The notes beneath the pieces were generated by a model. The model did no database searches. It was given only the letters and a program-made list of their open reading frames with translations, and had not been told where the DNA came from. A program made the position numbers and the translations under genes. From the NCBI RefSeq assembly GCF_003075435.1, contig NZ_QCZJ01000001.1, forward strand, positions 124,001-188,000: a stretch of DNA of 64,000 nt, given 5' to 3'. The number at the start of each line of letters is the position of its first letter. Within the stretch, counting starts at the first letter, position 1. This DNA is from Terrimonas sp. (lineage in GTDB: Bacteria; Bacteroidota; Bacteroidia; Chitinophagales; Chitinophagaceae). Below, in pieces: positions 35,981 through 48,100 of this stretch.

Positions 35981-37813
35981 ATGCCGGATGAAATAATATC
36001 AAAAGTTTTATTACCTGTTACGGAAACAGACCTGGTGACCTACGAAGTTAAAATTGATGGCGCCCCGGTTTCCGGCGTATATGAAATAATCAGCATCAAT
36101 ATACAGGAAGCAGTGAACAAACTTCCTTCCGCATCTCTTGTCATAAGGGATGGTTCGGCAGATGAAGAAACATTCCGGGCAGGTGATTCCGGCACATTTG
36201 CGCCTAAGAAAGAAATCGAGATACATCTTGGCTATCATAGTAAAAATGAAATGGTTTTTAAAGGCATAATCATCGCCAATTCACACAAAGTAAACAATCA
36301 CTGCTGCGAGATGAATATTGAATGCAGGGATAAGAGAGTGAAAATGACGATAACCAACAGTAACCGGATACACGAAAATACTTCTGACGATGACATCATA
36401 GATACACTAATGCAGGACAATAGTTTTCCTGTGGCAGAAAGGCAAATGGCAGGAAGCAATGCAGCAGGCTCTGCCGGTATACCGGAGGATTATTTATCGC
36501 TGGTTCAGGCTAATGTAACAGACTGGGATTTCCTGATTAGCCGCATTGATATAAACAAATCGATGTGCTTACTCCACAATGACAATATGACCATCAAACA
36601 AATTGATCTGTCAGAGCCTCCTGTTCTTTTTCTTACCCATGGAAAAGATATACTGGAACTGCAGGTTGATATGGATGCACGCTCATCTTCTTCAGGCGTT
36701 GAGATCAATGTCTGGGATTACAGCAATCAACAAGTAATAAAAGCAGAAGGTGAATATCCAACCGGCGTTGAAGCAGAAAAAAACCCGTCTCCGGACGAAG
36801 AGCAATCTTCAGATAATGGAGAAACCATTCGCCAGAGTCTTACGGATATCGCTTCAGTATTCAACAAAAAGATCATTCTGACAGCTCCATACCTGAAACA
36901 GGAAAACCTGCAGGCAATTTCAGATTCCAAAATGCTTAAGACTGCACTTACACCTGTTAAAGGGCGCGTAAAATACCTGGGTTCCGCACAGGCATTGCCC
37001 GGCAGTTTCGTGAACATTACTGGTATTGGTAATAAATTCAACGGTAAGCATTTTGTGTCCACCATTCAACATGAATATGCTGATGGCTGCTGGACAACAG
37101 AGGCAGCCCTTGGCTGGGATGAAAATTTCTTTACTGAAAATATCCGCCCTGATCATCCTGCTTCATCCACAGGGCAGTTATCTGCCATACAGGGGTTGCA
37201 TGCAGGCGTAGTCACAAAAATTGAAGATCCCGATAACCAGTACCGCGTTAAAGTAAGGCTGCCATTAATTGATGCTTCAGGTGAAGGATTGTATGCAAGG
37301 ATTGCCACGTTAGATGCAGGTAATAACAGGGGTACATTTTTCAGGCCTGAGATTGATGATGAAGTATTGGTAGGGTTTCTGAATGACGACCCGCATAACC
37401 CTGTTATAATCGGTATGCTGCACAGCAGTAATAAACCAGCTCCTATTGAACCTAAAGATGTCAATCACGAAAAAGGTTATGTTTCCCGCTCCGCGATGAA
37501 AATGATATTTAATGATGAGAAAAAAAGCATAACGATAGCAACGCCAGGCAACAGAACAGTAACATTAGATGATGATAGCGGATCCATTACCGTTAAAGAC
37601 AATAACGGTAATAAAATTATTATGGATGCAGGCGGTATCACAATAGAATCAGCTAAAGATCTCACGTTAAAAGCAGCTAAATCAATTGCACTGTCCGCGC
37701 CGCAGGTTTCCATGAAAGCAGATGCATCAATGACTGTAGAATCAGGAGGAACAATGGCGGTAAAAGGTGGAGGAATAACAGAAGTTAAGGGCTCATTGGT
37801 AAAAATAAATTAA
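35981..37813 (+). CDS. VgrG-like spike protein (Afp8/Pvc8-like)
   Basis: The 610-aa product fuses a gp27-like hub (about residues 1-380) to a gp5-like OB domain that starts near residue 405 (GVVTKIEDPDNQYRVKV) and includes RPEIDDEVLVGFLNDDP. A C-terminal repetitive beta-helix needle (about 510-610) ends with AVKGGGITEVKG. A trimer would form the central spike onto which the PAAR tip fits. No extra effector domain is attached to its end. The PAAR gene follows after 11 nt. Confidence 0.93.
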   Translation: MPDEIISKVLLPVTETDLVTYEVKIDGAPVSGVYEIISINIQEAVNKLPSASLVIRDGSADEETFRAGDSGTFAPKKEIEIHLGYHSKNEMVFKGIIIANSHKVNNHCCEMNIECRDKRVKMTITNSNRIHENTSDDDIIDTLMQDNSFPVAERQMAGSNAAGSAGIPEDYLSLVQANVTDWDFLISRIDINKSMCLLHNDNMTIKQIDLSEPPVLFLTHGKDILELQVDMDARSSSSGVEINVWDYSNQQVIKAEGEYPTGVEAEKNPSPDEEQSSDNGETIRQSLTDIASVFNKKIILTAPYLKQENLQAISDSKMLKTALTPVKGRVKYLGSAQALPGSFVNITGIGNKFNGKHFVSTIQHEYADGCWTTEAALGWDENFFTENIRPDHPASSTGQLSAIQGLHAGVVTKIEDPDNQYRVKVRLPLIDASGEGLYARIATLDAGNNRGTFFRPEIDDEVLVGFLNDDPHNPVIIGMLHSSNKPAPIEPKDVNHEKGYVSRSAMKMIFNDEKKSITIATPGNRTVTLDDDSGSITVKDNNGNKIIMDAGGITIESAKDLTLKAAKSIALSAPQVSMKADASMTVESGGTMAVKGGGITEVKGSLVKIN

Positions 37814-37824
37814 AAAATAAGCAC

Positions 37825-38115
37825 ATGGGTTTTGCAGCAAGAGTAACGGATATGCATATATGCCCGATGGTGAATGGAACAACCCCACATGTTGGCGGCC
37901 CTGTTATGCCGGCGGGTTGCCCCACTGTCTTAATCGGCGGGTTGCCTGCGGCAAGAATGGGTGATTTGTGTATATGTACCGGGCCTCCGGATGTTATTAT
38001 TAAAGGCTCTGCAACAGTATTGATCGGCGGCGTTCCTGCTGCAAGAGCAGGCGACAGTACCGCCCATGGGGGAACAATTATAGCAGGATGTTTTACAGTT
38101 TTAATAGGCGATTAA
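37825..38115 (+). CDS. PAAR-domain spike tip protein (Afp10-like)
   Basis: The 96-aa product is a single PAAR domain: PxxxGxxPHVGGPVxPAGCPTV, GGLPAARMGD and its second half GGVPAARAGDSTAHGG. Conserved Cys and His residues (Cys12, His22, Cys30, His90 region) would bind one metal ion at the sharpened cone tip. It has no extension, so it carries no fused effector. Located between the spike and gp25 genes. Confidence 0.95.
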   Translation: MGFAARVTDMHICPMVNGTTPHVGGPVMPAGCPTVLIGGLPAARMGDLCICTGPPDVIIKGSATVLIGGVPAARAGDSTAHGGTIIAGCFTVLIGD

Positions 38116-38118
38116 ATT

Positions 38119-38532
38119 ATGAGCACAATACAATCATTTTTAGGCAGTGGCTGGGGCTTTCCTCCTGTTTTCAATAAGGTTGAAAAACAGGTTGGCATGT
38201 TAAGCAATGAAGCTGACGTACAAAGCAGCCTGGAGATTTTATTATCAACGCGCCCCGGAGAAAGAATAATGCGCCCGGACTATGGCTGCAATCTTGATGA
38301 ATTATTATTTGAGCCCCTTACTACTACTCTGAAAACGTATATCAAAGATCTTGTATCAACGGCAATCCTGTATCATGAGCCGCGTATAGAAGTAAACAAA
38401 ATTGAACTGGATGATAGTGGCACGCTTGAGGGAAGAATTATTTTATCAATAGAATATACAGTACGCTCTACAAACTCAAGATACAATTTCGTATATCCTT
38501 TTTATAAAAATGAAGGAACGGAAATTAAATAA
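38119..38532 (+). CDS. GPW/gp25 family baseplate wedge protein (Afp9-like)
   Basis: The 137-aa product has the gp25 hallmark pattern STRPGERIMRPDYGCNLDEL near residues 46-65, ending with a beta strand of the type that can join the sheath handshake. gp25 proteins link the inner baseplate ring to the first sheath ring and start sheath polymerisation. The gene begins 3 nt after PAAR and lies 26 nt before the first large wedge gene. Confidence 0.95.
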   Translation: MSTIQSFLGSGWGFPPVFNKVEKQVGMLSNEADVQSSLEILLSTRPGERIMRPDYGCNLDELLFEPLTTTLKTYIKDLVSTAILYHEPRIEVNKIELDDSGTLEGRIILSIEYTVRSTNSRYNFVYPFYKNEGTEIK

Positions 38533-38558
38533 CGCAGAATGGATAATAATTTATAGCA

Positions 38559-41500
38559 ATGCCATGTACTGAAAAAAATATATTGCAAAGGGAAGGCACA
38601 AGTAACCTTAATCGGGTTCTGCAAGCCTTATCTGCAAGCTATGCGCAGCCAGACGAACGGGATACCGCAGACCTGCTGTTGTTTGCGCAACGGTATGCCG
38701 CATATCTTAATTATTATAAGCCTGATAATACACCTGATGGCAACTGGGAGGCATTGATGAAAATGGACATCAGCGTAACCCTCGCGGTATTGATCAAAAC
38801 AGATATCAGGGCGATTGCTGACTACAAAAAATTGTTATACAAAAAAATCAGTTTGGCTGAAACTGAGGCAAATGTAAAAATAGATTTCCGGTTTCTTTTT
38901 GACTGTATTTTTTCGCTGGTTAAAATTATTGATAACCAGTATAAGCTTATTCCCGGCAGCCTGGATTTCAGCACCACGTTTAAAAACGCAATCACGCTAA
39001 AAATGCAATCTGCTTTTTTAAATTTATATACACTATTTAATGATTTTAAAAGCAATGGATGGATTGACAACAGTTCTCCGGTATTAGACAGCGATGCGCC
39101 TTTTGTAGTTTTCAACGCCAATGATTTTGATATCACTGCGTTAAGTGCTGATTGGGGAACGCCGTCAGTTGATCCCATTATAACATTGCCTTCATTTCCC
39201 ATTGTGAAAGATAATATTGTTCATATTATCAATCACAATATTTTCAATGCACAAATTGATATACTATGGAAGGGTATTAGTGAAATCATAACCGCAGCAG
39301 CGCAACTGTTTGAACAAACCTTAGATAATTTTCCCGCTCACACACCTCATTATGCGCTGTTCATCAGTTTTATAAAATTGTTCAGGCACGCGCAGGATCA
39401 ACTCAACATCTATACCAAAAGACATCTTGATTTTTATTATAAGGATACATTGCTTTTGGCAAATAAATCTGCTGTTCCGGATGCCGCGCATATTGTATTC
39501 GGGTTGCAAAAAAATATAATTAAGCACCTTGTTCAAAAAAATACGCTATTCAAAGGAGGGAAAGACAGTACAGGAAAAGAAATAACATATGTGCTCACTG
39601 ATGATATAGTAGTTAATACAGCAACTGTAAATAGCATACAATCCCAGCAAATTCACCCGGTATCCGGTAATCTTATAGCGTCGCCTGTGGCCGCATCTGA
39701 AGACGGACAGGGAAGCGATATAAAAGCAATTGATAAGAGCTGGTTTACTTTCGGAGATATCAATAAATCAAAAATTGCGCAACCTGGTTTTGCTATTGCC
39801 TCCAATCTTTTATTCCTGAAAGAAGGCGCACGGACTATTATTATAGCTGTCCGTTTGAGTGAAAAGCTTGATGGCTTAACCCCCAATCTCAAAACTCCTT
39901 TTCATTGGTTTAAAGGCAGGCTTACTGCTGAAAAAGGCTGGCATGAAATACCCGGGATCGATTTGTTTTTAGCAGGCACTTCCGGATCGGTCAATACATT
40001 TTTATTCACGCTGAGATTATCTCCTGATGATCCGCCTGTTATTCCATATACAGAAACGGTTCACAAAGAAAATTTTGCCGCCGGTCTGCCTGTAGTGCAA
40101 TGTATATTGCAGCAGGATGCAGACAATAACCTGCCCTACCAGTTCATAGCCGGTAAAAAAATTCAATCCGTTACTATAAGTGTTACTGTTAATGGAGTAA
40201 AAGACCTGGCATTGTCGAACGATACAGGCACGCTTGACGCTGCAAAACCTTTTAAACCGTTCGGAGATTTTCCGGATAATGCTGCATCCTTTTATATAGG
40301 CAGCAAAGAAATATTTCAGAAAGAGCTGAACTGGATTGATTTTAATACGGAATGGGAAATTAAAAACGGGCCCGGGGAAACACAGCCCTCCTTATCAAAT
40401 GCGAGATACTTAAGACAATCTAACTGGAATACCGCTTATCCTGTTTCCACGCTTAACAGGTTATCCTTTGCAGTTCCGGGCTCTTTTATTAAAGCAAAGC
40501 AGGATTTTACAGCCAATGAAATATTAAATGCGAATACTAAAGAGGGATTTTTACGATTGCAATTGCAGAGCAGCGCATATTCTTTGTCTTCACACATGAC
40601 AAAAATACAGAACCAATTAAACAGTATTACACTTACGGAGAACGCTAATAAAGTAACATTTTCTACCAGCAAACCCCCTGTTCCTGCAGAAATTTTCCTG
40701 AACAATTTTTCTATAGATTATGCTGCAACCGCCACTATATCATTTACAGATAGTGACAGTGTTAACAACCATCTTTTTTACCACATAACGCCATTTGGAT
40801 TTGCAGAAGTTCACCCGCGATTGATCAGTACAGATAACAATACAGAGCCGGGCGAAAAGATAACATTGCTAAAAAACACGATACACTCCGGTGAATTGTT
40901 TATAGGCCTGGATAATGCTGCGCCTAACCTGGTGATAAATGTACTATTCCAGGTTGCAGATGGCAGCTCTAATCCTTTAAAAAAACCGGAGCAGCTTAAA
41001 TGGTTCTATTTATCGGGACAAAATAACTGGAAATCTTTCGACAAAAAGTTCATTATAGATTACACAAAGCATTTTACACAATCCGGTATTGTAATCATTA
41101 CATTGCCCAGTGACATCAACGCCGATATCACCTTATTTAAAAAAGGATTCTTTTATATTAAGACTACAGCAGGTGCCAATTGCGATGCAGTATGCAAAAT
41201 GATCATGATACAGGCGCAGGCTGCCCGTGTAACATTATTGCAGGATGAGACAAAACAAATTGAATTCAGAGAAACAAGACCGACCTCTTCTATTGCAAAG
41301 CTGGTAAACAGTGATGCTGCCATTAAAACAATCAACCAGCCTTTTGATTCTTTTGATGGCAGAATAAAAGAAACGGATGATCATTTTTATACCAGGGTCA
41401 GCGAAAGACTAAGGCATAAGCAAAGAGCTATTACCATATGGGATTATGAACATATTATTCTTGAAGCCTTTCCTCAAATATTCAAAACAAGGTGTTTAAA

Positions 41501-42089
41501 TCATTCCGGTTTCTATTTTAAAGGAACAGCGGAAGTTTTTTGTGAAAATTATCCCGGTCACGTAACAATAATTACCATACCCGATCAAAAAAATAAAACA
41601 AATATTAATCCTTTACGCCCTTATACTCCCATAGGATTATTGCAGAATATCAATGATTATCTTATCACTATTATTACTCCTTTTGTAAAACTGCATGTAA
41701 AAAATCCGGCGTTTGAAGAAATACAGGTAGACTTCAAAGTTAAATTCTACGACAATCTTGACGAGTCATTTTATATACAATTACTGAACGATGAAATTGA
41801 AAAGTTTCTTTGTCCCTGGGCATACGATTCCCAGGCAGAAATTTCATTTGGCGGAAAAATAAGAAAATCCGCCATCCTGAATTTTATAGAGGAACGTACT
41901 TATGTGGACTATGTTACCTGTTTTAAAATGAACCAGGTGATCAGTCGTAACGGATCAGTGCATACAGAAGAAAAGAAAGATATTGAAGTAGCAGAAGGCA
42001 CTACTTCACGATCACTCCTTGTATCATATTACGATGAACAAACCGGCGTAAAACATATTATTCAATCACCCGCTACCTGCGATTGCTGA
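38559..42089 (+). CDS. Large baseplate J/gp6-like wedge protein (Afp11-like)
   Basis: The 1176-aa product has the layout of Afp11/Pvc11: a helical N-terminus, long beta-rich middle domains, and a conserved C-terminal part with YTRVSERLRHKQRAITIWDY, ILEAFPQIFKTRCLNH and a gp6-like closing region. It forms the wedge of the hexagonal baseplate with the next gene's product. The stop overlaps the next gene's start as TGATG, so the two are translationally coupled. No catalytic motif seen. Confidence 0.85.
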   Translation: MPCTEKNILQREGTSNLNRVLQALSASYAQPDERDTADLLLFAQRYAAYLNYYKPDNTPDGNWEALMKMDISVTLAVLIKTDIRAIADYKKLLYKKISLAETEANVKIDFRFLFDCIFSLVKIIDNQYKLIPGSLDFSTTFKNAITLKMQSAFLNLYTLFNDFKSNGWIDNSSPVLDSDAPFVVFNANDFDITALSADWGTPSVDPIITLPSFPIVKDNIVHIINHNIFNAQIDILWKGISEIITAAAQLFEQTLDNFPAHTPHYALFISFIKLFRHAQDQLNIYTKRHLDFYYKDTLLLANKSAVPDAAHIVFGLQKNIIKHLVQKNTLFKGGKDSTGKEITYVLTDDIVVNTATVNSIQSQQIHPVSGNLIASPVAASEDGQGSDIKAIDKSWFTFGDINKSKIAQPGFAIASNLLFLKEGARTIIIAVRLSEKLDGLTPNLKTPFHWFKGRLTAEKGWHEIPGIDLFLAGTSGSVNTFLFTLRLSPDDPPVIPYTETVHKENFAAGLPVVQCILQQDADNNLPYQFIAGKKIQSVTISVTVNGVKDLALSNDTGTLDAAKPFKPFGDFPDNAASFYIGSKEIFQKELNWIDFNTEWEIKNGPGETQPSLSNARYLRQSNWNTAYPVSTLNRLSFAVPGSFIKAKQDFTANEILNANTKEGFLRLQLQSSAYSLSSHMTKIQNQLNSITLTENANKVTFSTSKPPVPAEIFLNNFSIDYAATATISFTDSDSVNNHLFYHITPFGFAEVHPRLISTDNNTEPGEKITLLKNTIHSGELFIGLDNAAPNLVINVLFQVADGSSNPLKKPEQLKWFYLSGQNNWKSFDKKFIIDYTKHFTQSGIVIITLPSDINADITLFKKGFFYIKTTAGANCDAVCKMIMIQAQAARVTLLQDETKQIEFRETRPTSSIAKLVNSDAAIKTINQPFDSFDGRIKETDDHFYTRVSERLRHKQRAITIWDYEHIILEAFPQIFKTRCLNHSGFYFKGTAEVFCENYPGHVTIITIPDQKNKTNINPLRPYTPIGLLQNINDYLITIITPFVKLHVKNPAFEEIQVDFKVKFYDNLDESFYIQLLNDEIEKFLCPWAYDSQAEISFGGKIRKSAILNFIEERTYVDYVTCFKMNQVISRNGSVHTEEKKDIEVAEGTTSRSLLVSYYDEQTGVKHIIQSPATCDC

Positions 42090-45000
42090 TGGCAGAAGAA
42101 ATTACCATATCAAAAAATACAAGTCGTCCTGCATCGCAGGATTATGAGTTGCTGCGGCAGGAAGGCTTGAAACATATAGAAGACCTTGCGCACGATCTGT
42201 GGACAGATTACAACACACATGATCCCGGTATAACCATTCTTGAAGTGCTTTGCTACGCCATTACAGAATTAGGCTACCGCTGTGGTTTCGATATGAAAGA
42301 TCTGCTCTCCCCCGAAACAACAGGATTACCATATAACCTGCAGGCAATATATACTGCAAAAGAAATACTAACCAATAACCCGCTCACCATTAATGATTAC
42401 AGGAAACTATTGATTGATATAGATGGCATTCACAATGCATGGATGATTGCAGATGATACGCAAACAAATGCTGCGGGTAACCTGCTGCCGGTAAACGAAG
42501 TGCCTGTTTATGCCGACTTTATTAATGATAAACTCACATATACTCCTGCAGATACACCGCTTTTTATTTCCGGTTTATACAAAGTATTATTAGACCTGGA
42601 ACAGGATGATAACTATGGGGATTTGAATACGGGTGATATTATGTTGCCTAATCCGGCCATCAACAATTATGAACCCGGTGCATTTATGTTAACCGCTGAA
42701 CTTCCACCCTGGTTTGATGCTGATCTGGCCTTTGCGGAAAAGGCTGCAGATAAGATCACGGATCATATCAGTTCGGCAACCGTAACGGAAACAGGAGGAC
42801 AATGGAAATGCGAGCTTATGCTGGATGATAGCTCTGCAACAGATTTCATTATTACAGTTGCAAAAAAACCTGCAGGCAGAACGCTCACCACCGCAGACAT
42901 TAATTTAGTAATAAACAGCGCCGGTTTTTTGCATGATGTATTCAGTAGTTACATTGCCAAAATAACTAAAACCATACATATTATACATACAGCTGCTAAA
43001 CGGCTGTATGAAACAAGGAATCTTTGCGAGGATTATATAAGCATTGATACTGTTGCATCGGAAGAAGTAAGCTTTTGCTTTGATGTGGATGTAAAGCCAG
43101 GAATTGATATTGAAAAAGTGCAGTCCGAAATATTTTTTCTTATTGAGCAATATCTCAACCCTTCTGTTGATTTTTATTCCCTGAAAGAACTGCTGGATAA
43201 AAAAATAGCTGTTGACAGTATATTTAACGGTCCCGTATTACAACATGGTTTTATTGATACAATTCAATTAGATCAAACTCAATTGCGTTCTGTTATTCAC
43301 ACATCAGATATTGTTAACCTGCTGATGGATATAGAAGGCGTACTCGCCATCAGGAATTTTGTAATGACAAAGTACGATGCAAACGGCAAAGCCGTACCTG
43401 GTGAAACAGGGCTTACGTGGTGCATGCACATAGCTCCTTTGCATAAGCCTGTGCTGGCAAAGGAAAAATCCAAAATCCTGCTATTCAAAAACCAGTTTCC
43501 ATTCCTGGCACGATACGATGAAGTGCGCGACACTGTTCTGCTCCTGCATGCCCAACATGCAAAAAATAAATTAAACGGGCTTCAACAGGATATACCTGTT
43601 CCGCAGGGCAATAAAAGAGATACGCTTTCCTATTGGCCGGCACAATATGATTTTCCACAAACTTATGGTATAAGCGAAGCCGGATTACCTTCTACTGCCA
43701 CAGAGGAAAGAAAAGCCGCACAAAAGCAACTTAAGGCTTACCTGATGTTTTATGAACAATTATTAGCTGATTTTTTTGCACAGCTCACCCATGCGCCGTA
43801 TTTATTTTCTCTCAACGATATAACACATACTTATTATGCGCAGTTTTTAGCTGACATTAAAGATATTGATCCCGTATATGTAAAAAGCGGATCAACCATA
43901 CAGTTAAAAGATGCTATTGATAATGCTGATTCAACTATTGCAATAAAGAATAAATGGCAGGATTTATATGAGCATAAATTGCTTTTCCAGGACAGGCGGA
44001 GCCGGTTTTTAGATCACCTGTTAGCAAGGTTTTCCGAATCATTTAATGAATATGCATTGATGATGTACAGGATAAACTATGAAAACCTGTCAGAGGAAAA
44101 AATTTCATTCCAGGAACTTTCCCAGGCTAAGATCTGGCTACTGAAAAATTACCCGGAGATCAGCAGCCAGAGAGGAAAAGCATTTAATTATTTTCCTTTA
44201 AAAGATGATGATACATTCACCATCGATACCACAGCCTTGTGGGATGCGCATAATATATCAGGATTAGAAAAAAAGACATGCGCAGTTGCCGGTATATCTG
44301 ATGAAACCAGGCGGTTTTTGTATTGCATAAAAAATATAGAAATCATTTGCGAAGAAGTATCTGTAACCGAAAACGGAGAAGAAAAACTTAAATGCTTTCA
44401 CGTATTTAAGATAACTAACCCGGAAGGAATAAGCATGTATAACAGCAACCCTTACGATACAAAAGCCAAAGCAACAGAAGCTGTGTTGCTGGTTGTAGAA
44501 GCAGGAAAAGAAAAAGATAATTACAGGTATGATGAGGCTGCAAAAAAAATAAGCCTGCTTAACGGCGATGAAGCACTAATGGAAACGAAAGAAAATACCA
44601 TTGAAGCAAACCAGTCTGACGATATAATAAATTCTTTTGTGGCTGCATTTACAGCGCCATGCAACGATCCTGCAGGCTTACATCTTATTGAGCATATTTT
44701 ACTGAGGCCGAGAGACAATCAATTTGCTTTAATGCAGGTATGTCTTCATAAAGGTGAATGCATTTGCGAAATTGATCCATACAGCTTCTGCGCTTCCGTG
44801 GTTTTGCCTTACTGGCCGGAGCATTTTGATAACATGACTTTCAGGGAATATTTTGAAAATAAAATACAGGAAGAAGCGCCTGCGCATATTATGCTGAAAG
44901 TATGCTGGCTGAATAATGACCTTATGCGGGAATTTGAAATCAGGTATAAAAAATGGATTGAAACACTGGCAGACTATACCAAAGACAGAAATACCGTAAA

Positions 45001-45157
45001 TATATTCAGGGCTGCCAATGATGCCATGGTTGAAATATTAAGCCGGTTACATAGTGAATATCCCGTTGCTACGCTGCACGATTGCGATGAAAGCAAAGAA
45101 GGCAGTAACACCGTAGTGCTTGGAAAAACTGTTTTAGGAACATTTAAAAATCAGTAA
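42089..45157 (+). CDS. Second large baseplate wedge protein (Afp12-like)
   Basis: The 1022-aa product starts at the ATG inside the TGATG overlap; an upstream in-frame TTG is less likely. Its N-terminus carries the marker DLWTDYNTHDPGITILEVLC followed by YAITELGYRCGFDMKDLL, typical of Afp12-type wedge proteins. A second conserved block, CNDPAGLHLIEHILLRPR, sits near residue 858. It probably pairs with the preceding protein to build the wedge dimer and its outward arms. No enzyme motif seen. Confidence 0.82.
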   Translation: MAEEITISKNTSRPASQDYELLRQEGLKHIEDLAHDLWTDYNTHDPGITILEVLCYAITELGYRCGFDMKDLLSPETTGLPYNLQAIYTAKEILTNNPLTINDYRKLLIDIDGIHNAWMIADDTQTNAAGNLLPVNEVPVYADFINDKLTYTPADTPLFISGLYKVLLDLEQDDNYGDLNTGDIMLPNPAINNYEPGAFMLTAELPPWFDADLAFAEKAADKITDHISSATVTETGGQWKCELMLDDSSATDFIITVAKKPAGRTLTTADINLVINSAGFLHDVFSSYIAKITKTIHIIHTAAKRLYETRNLCEDYISIDTVASEEVSFCFDVDVKPGIDIEKVQSEIFFLIEQYLNPSVDFYSLKELLDKKIAVDSIFNGPVLQHGFIDTIQLDQTQLRSVIHTSDIVNLLMDIEGVLAIRNFVMTKYDANGKAVPGETGLTWCMHIAPLHKPVLAKEKSKILLFKNQFPFLARYDEVRDTVLLLHAQHAKNKLNGLQQDIPVPQGNKRDTLSYWPAQYDFPQTYGISEAGLPSTATEERKAAQKQLKAYLMFYEQLLADFFAQLTHAPYLFSLNDITHTYYAQFLADIKDIDPVYVKSGSTIQLKDAIDNADSTIAIKNKWQDLYEHKLLFQDRRSRFLDHLLARFSESFNEYALMMYRINYENLSEEKISFQELSQAKIWLLKNYPEISSQRGKAFNYFPLKDDDTFTIDTTALWDAHNISGLEKKTCAVAGISDETRRFLYCIKNIEIICEEVSVTENGEEKLKCFHVFKITNPEGISMYNSNPYDTKAKATEAVLLVVEAGKEKDNYRYDEAAKKISLLNGDEALMETKENTIEANQSDDIINSFVAAFTAPCNDPAGLHLIEHILLRPRDNQFALMQVCLHKGECICEIDPYSFCASVVLPYWPEHFDNMTFREYFENKIQEEAPAHIMLKVCWLNNDLMREFEIRYKKWIETLADYTKDRNTVNIFRAANDAMVEILSRLHSEYPVATLHDCDESKEGSNTVVLGKTVLGTFKNQ

Positions 45158-45159
45158 TT

Positions 45160-48100
45160 ATGTCAATTATAAACACCTATCCGATATTTGAAGCAGACCA
45201 GGTGCTTACTAATGATCACCTGAATAATGTGTTCAATTACTTAGACCAGGAGGACAGGTTAACAAGGATGAAGCTTATTGGCAGTGGAATTGTGTGCGGG
45301 CTGGAGATTCTTCCCGGTTCTTCATCATCTGAAATAATAATCAGTAAAGGTTGCGCCCTTACTTCCCAGGGATTTATGTTATTGCTTTGCCAAAAAAATT
45401 ATACACACTATACTTCATATACACCTCCTGTTCGTCCTAATGATCTGCAATTTATACAGCAGTGTGATGAAAAAGAAGCTAATCCTTTACCTTTTTATGA
45501 TCAGCAGTATAACCAGGGCTTATTACGGCTGGTAGAAAAGGAAGCAGTGGAAAATGAAGACGGCGGGGATGTTATAGCATTATCACAGATGCCGGCTGAT
45601 TTTTTAAACCGGTATGCCGTTGTGTTATTCCTGGAAGCAGAGGAACTTAGCCTGAAAAATTGTGATACCAATGATTGCAACGACAAGGGTAGCCGGATAG
45701 ATTTTGATATTAAGGCATTGCTGGTAGATAAAAATATCCTTGATAAGATCATTAAAATTAATGGGGATGTAATTATAAATAACGCTGTTAATGAGCAACC
45801 CTTATTAAAGAGATATAATGTACCTGTTCAAAAAATTACTACAGCTTCCGATGTGCTGATTGCATTCAGGGATCTTGCAGATCAGCAAACGCTGGCAGAT
45901 ATAGCAAATGCGCTGAAGAAAAGTGTAAGCCGGTATCAATATCTTACTGGCAATGAGAATACTGCTGTTTTCGATACCGCATATGAAGCATTGCTGGCGC
46001 TGCGGGATGATATATTGAAAAACTACCCGTTATTGATACAATATTTCTATGACTATCTCGACGATATAATAAAAGCGTATTATGAATTTGTAAGGAAGGC
46101 TCAGTTTGTACATACCGAATGTTGTATGAATGAAATGAAATTCCCTTTGCATATTATGTTGGGAGAAGCTAATGGAGCAACATCGGGAAATCGTTCTGCT
46201 TACCGGCAATATTTCATTTATTCTCCATTGTTCAATGATCAGAAAAATAAACTGGGCGAAGTTCAGTTACTTTTTACAAGATTAAAACTGCTGCTCACAC
46301 AATTTTCCATAGATAACATGTTTCCGTTTGAAAAACGCCAGGTCAGGATTACGCCGAGCCGTTATGGAAAAGCGCCGTTATCTGACAGATGTATTCCATA
46401 TTACTATGATGTAGCTACAACTGAACAAGAGCTATATCGTTGCTGGAGCTATAAAAAAACAGGCAGTGGCGAAGAATCGCGCAACCTCAGTTATAATGCT
46501 TCGGAATACAGCAGCGCTTTCCCGGTGCTCAATCCTTTGCTTTACGATATTGAGCCATATAATTTTTTCAGAATAGAAGGGCATATCGGTAAAAATATAA
46601 ATGAAGCGATTGCTGTTGTAAAGCAGGAGCAGCAGGATAAAAATCTTCCTTTTGAGGTGGTTGCGCTGAGCGCGGATTATATTGGTGCACTGGTGCGTGG
46701 GGAAGAACCGAAATGCATCATCCAGGATCTTGAATCAGATTACAGGGTTTTAATCGCTGAGTTTGTATGTAAGCTGCATGACGCATATTGCAAAGTTGGC
46801 CGCACCGAGTATAAACCACTGAGCATATTTACGGGAACGGTAACATTAGCTGCAAATGCAGTATCTGCACGTACAGCTACACTGCCTGCAGCGCTTGATA
46901 CAAATCGTGTTTCAGCCATCACGCCGGAAGAAGAGGAAGAAGAAACAAAAATCTTAAAAACCAGTCTTGTACTTAATCCTGAAATAGTATCACATCCTTT
47001 TGTTTCCATATTGGTAAACGAGTTTCATGCTTCAAAAGCATACGTTAAGGGAGATACAATATCAAGGTTATGCAAGCCTGCAAAAGATACTATCGGAGCA
47101 GCATATATCAACATCATACAAAAAAATAACGGGCAGTTCAAAAACCCTGTTGCAGTGAGTACAACAATTTTGGGAACCTACCTGCGCAACGGCTTTTTTG
47201 AATTGATAGATAGTATTGAAAGTATGTTCATTCTGTTAATGAACAATGAATTGGCCGATCTCAATATTACTGCTTTCAAAACTGCTTATGAAAGATACGA
47301 GACAGCTATCGAAAATGTTTCCGTACGGCTTTTACGCATAAATATAAATCCTCAAATATTTTTAAACACCTGCATTACTGAGCAGCTTGAAGCATTAAAA
47401 AATGAATACCTGCGGAGAACAGCGCAATACAGGCTTGCAAAAAATTTCAGTTATTATTTCAGCAGGCATGGCGGCGTAGAGCATAAAGCGGGAGTTCCTA
47501 AAGGAGGTACTTTTATACTGGTTTATCACGAAGAAAGAAAAAGGCAGTTATTTGATGTACGTTCAATATTGATCAACAAAGAGCTGCGATCCATCCTGCT
47601 GCGGCAATTTCCGGGCTTGCTGCAATCAACGCAGAACGTGGATGAGCTGGAAACAAAAACGGAAGAATTGCATACTGCTATACAATTCAAAGAACCGGAG
47701 CTGTATATCCGCATGAATGATGTATTGGGCAAATATCTCGAGGAATGTAAAGACCTGCCGGAAGCCAGCAGAAACGCTTTGGAAGCCATTATTAAACTAC
47801 CGCCGCAAAGAACAGCATTTACGCTTACTGATGGAATGGTTATCGCGGATTTTTATATACCATATATCTGTTGCAGCGATTGTCCGCCGATAGCCTATAT
47901 CATTACACCTCCGCCCGTTCAGGAAGATCAGACACCGGTGCTGCGCATTGCAAAAGATAGTTTTTGCAATTCAGACCAAACAGCATTTGCTATAACTGCA
48001 ACACCTGCCGGAGGCACAATTGAGGGTGAAGGCGTTAAGAGAGCAGCAGATGGCACTTTTGTATTTGTTCCTGCAGGATTAGCCGCCGGATCATACGTAA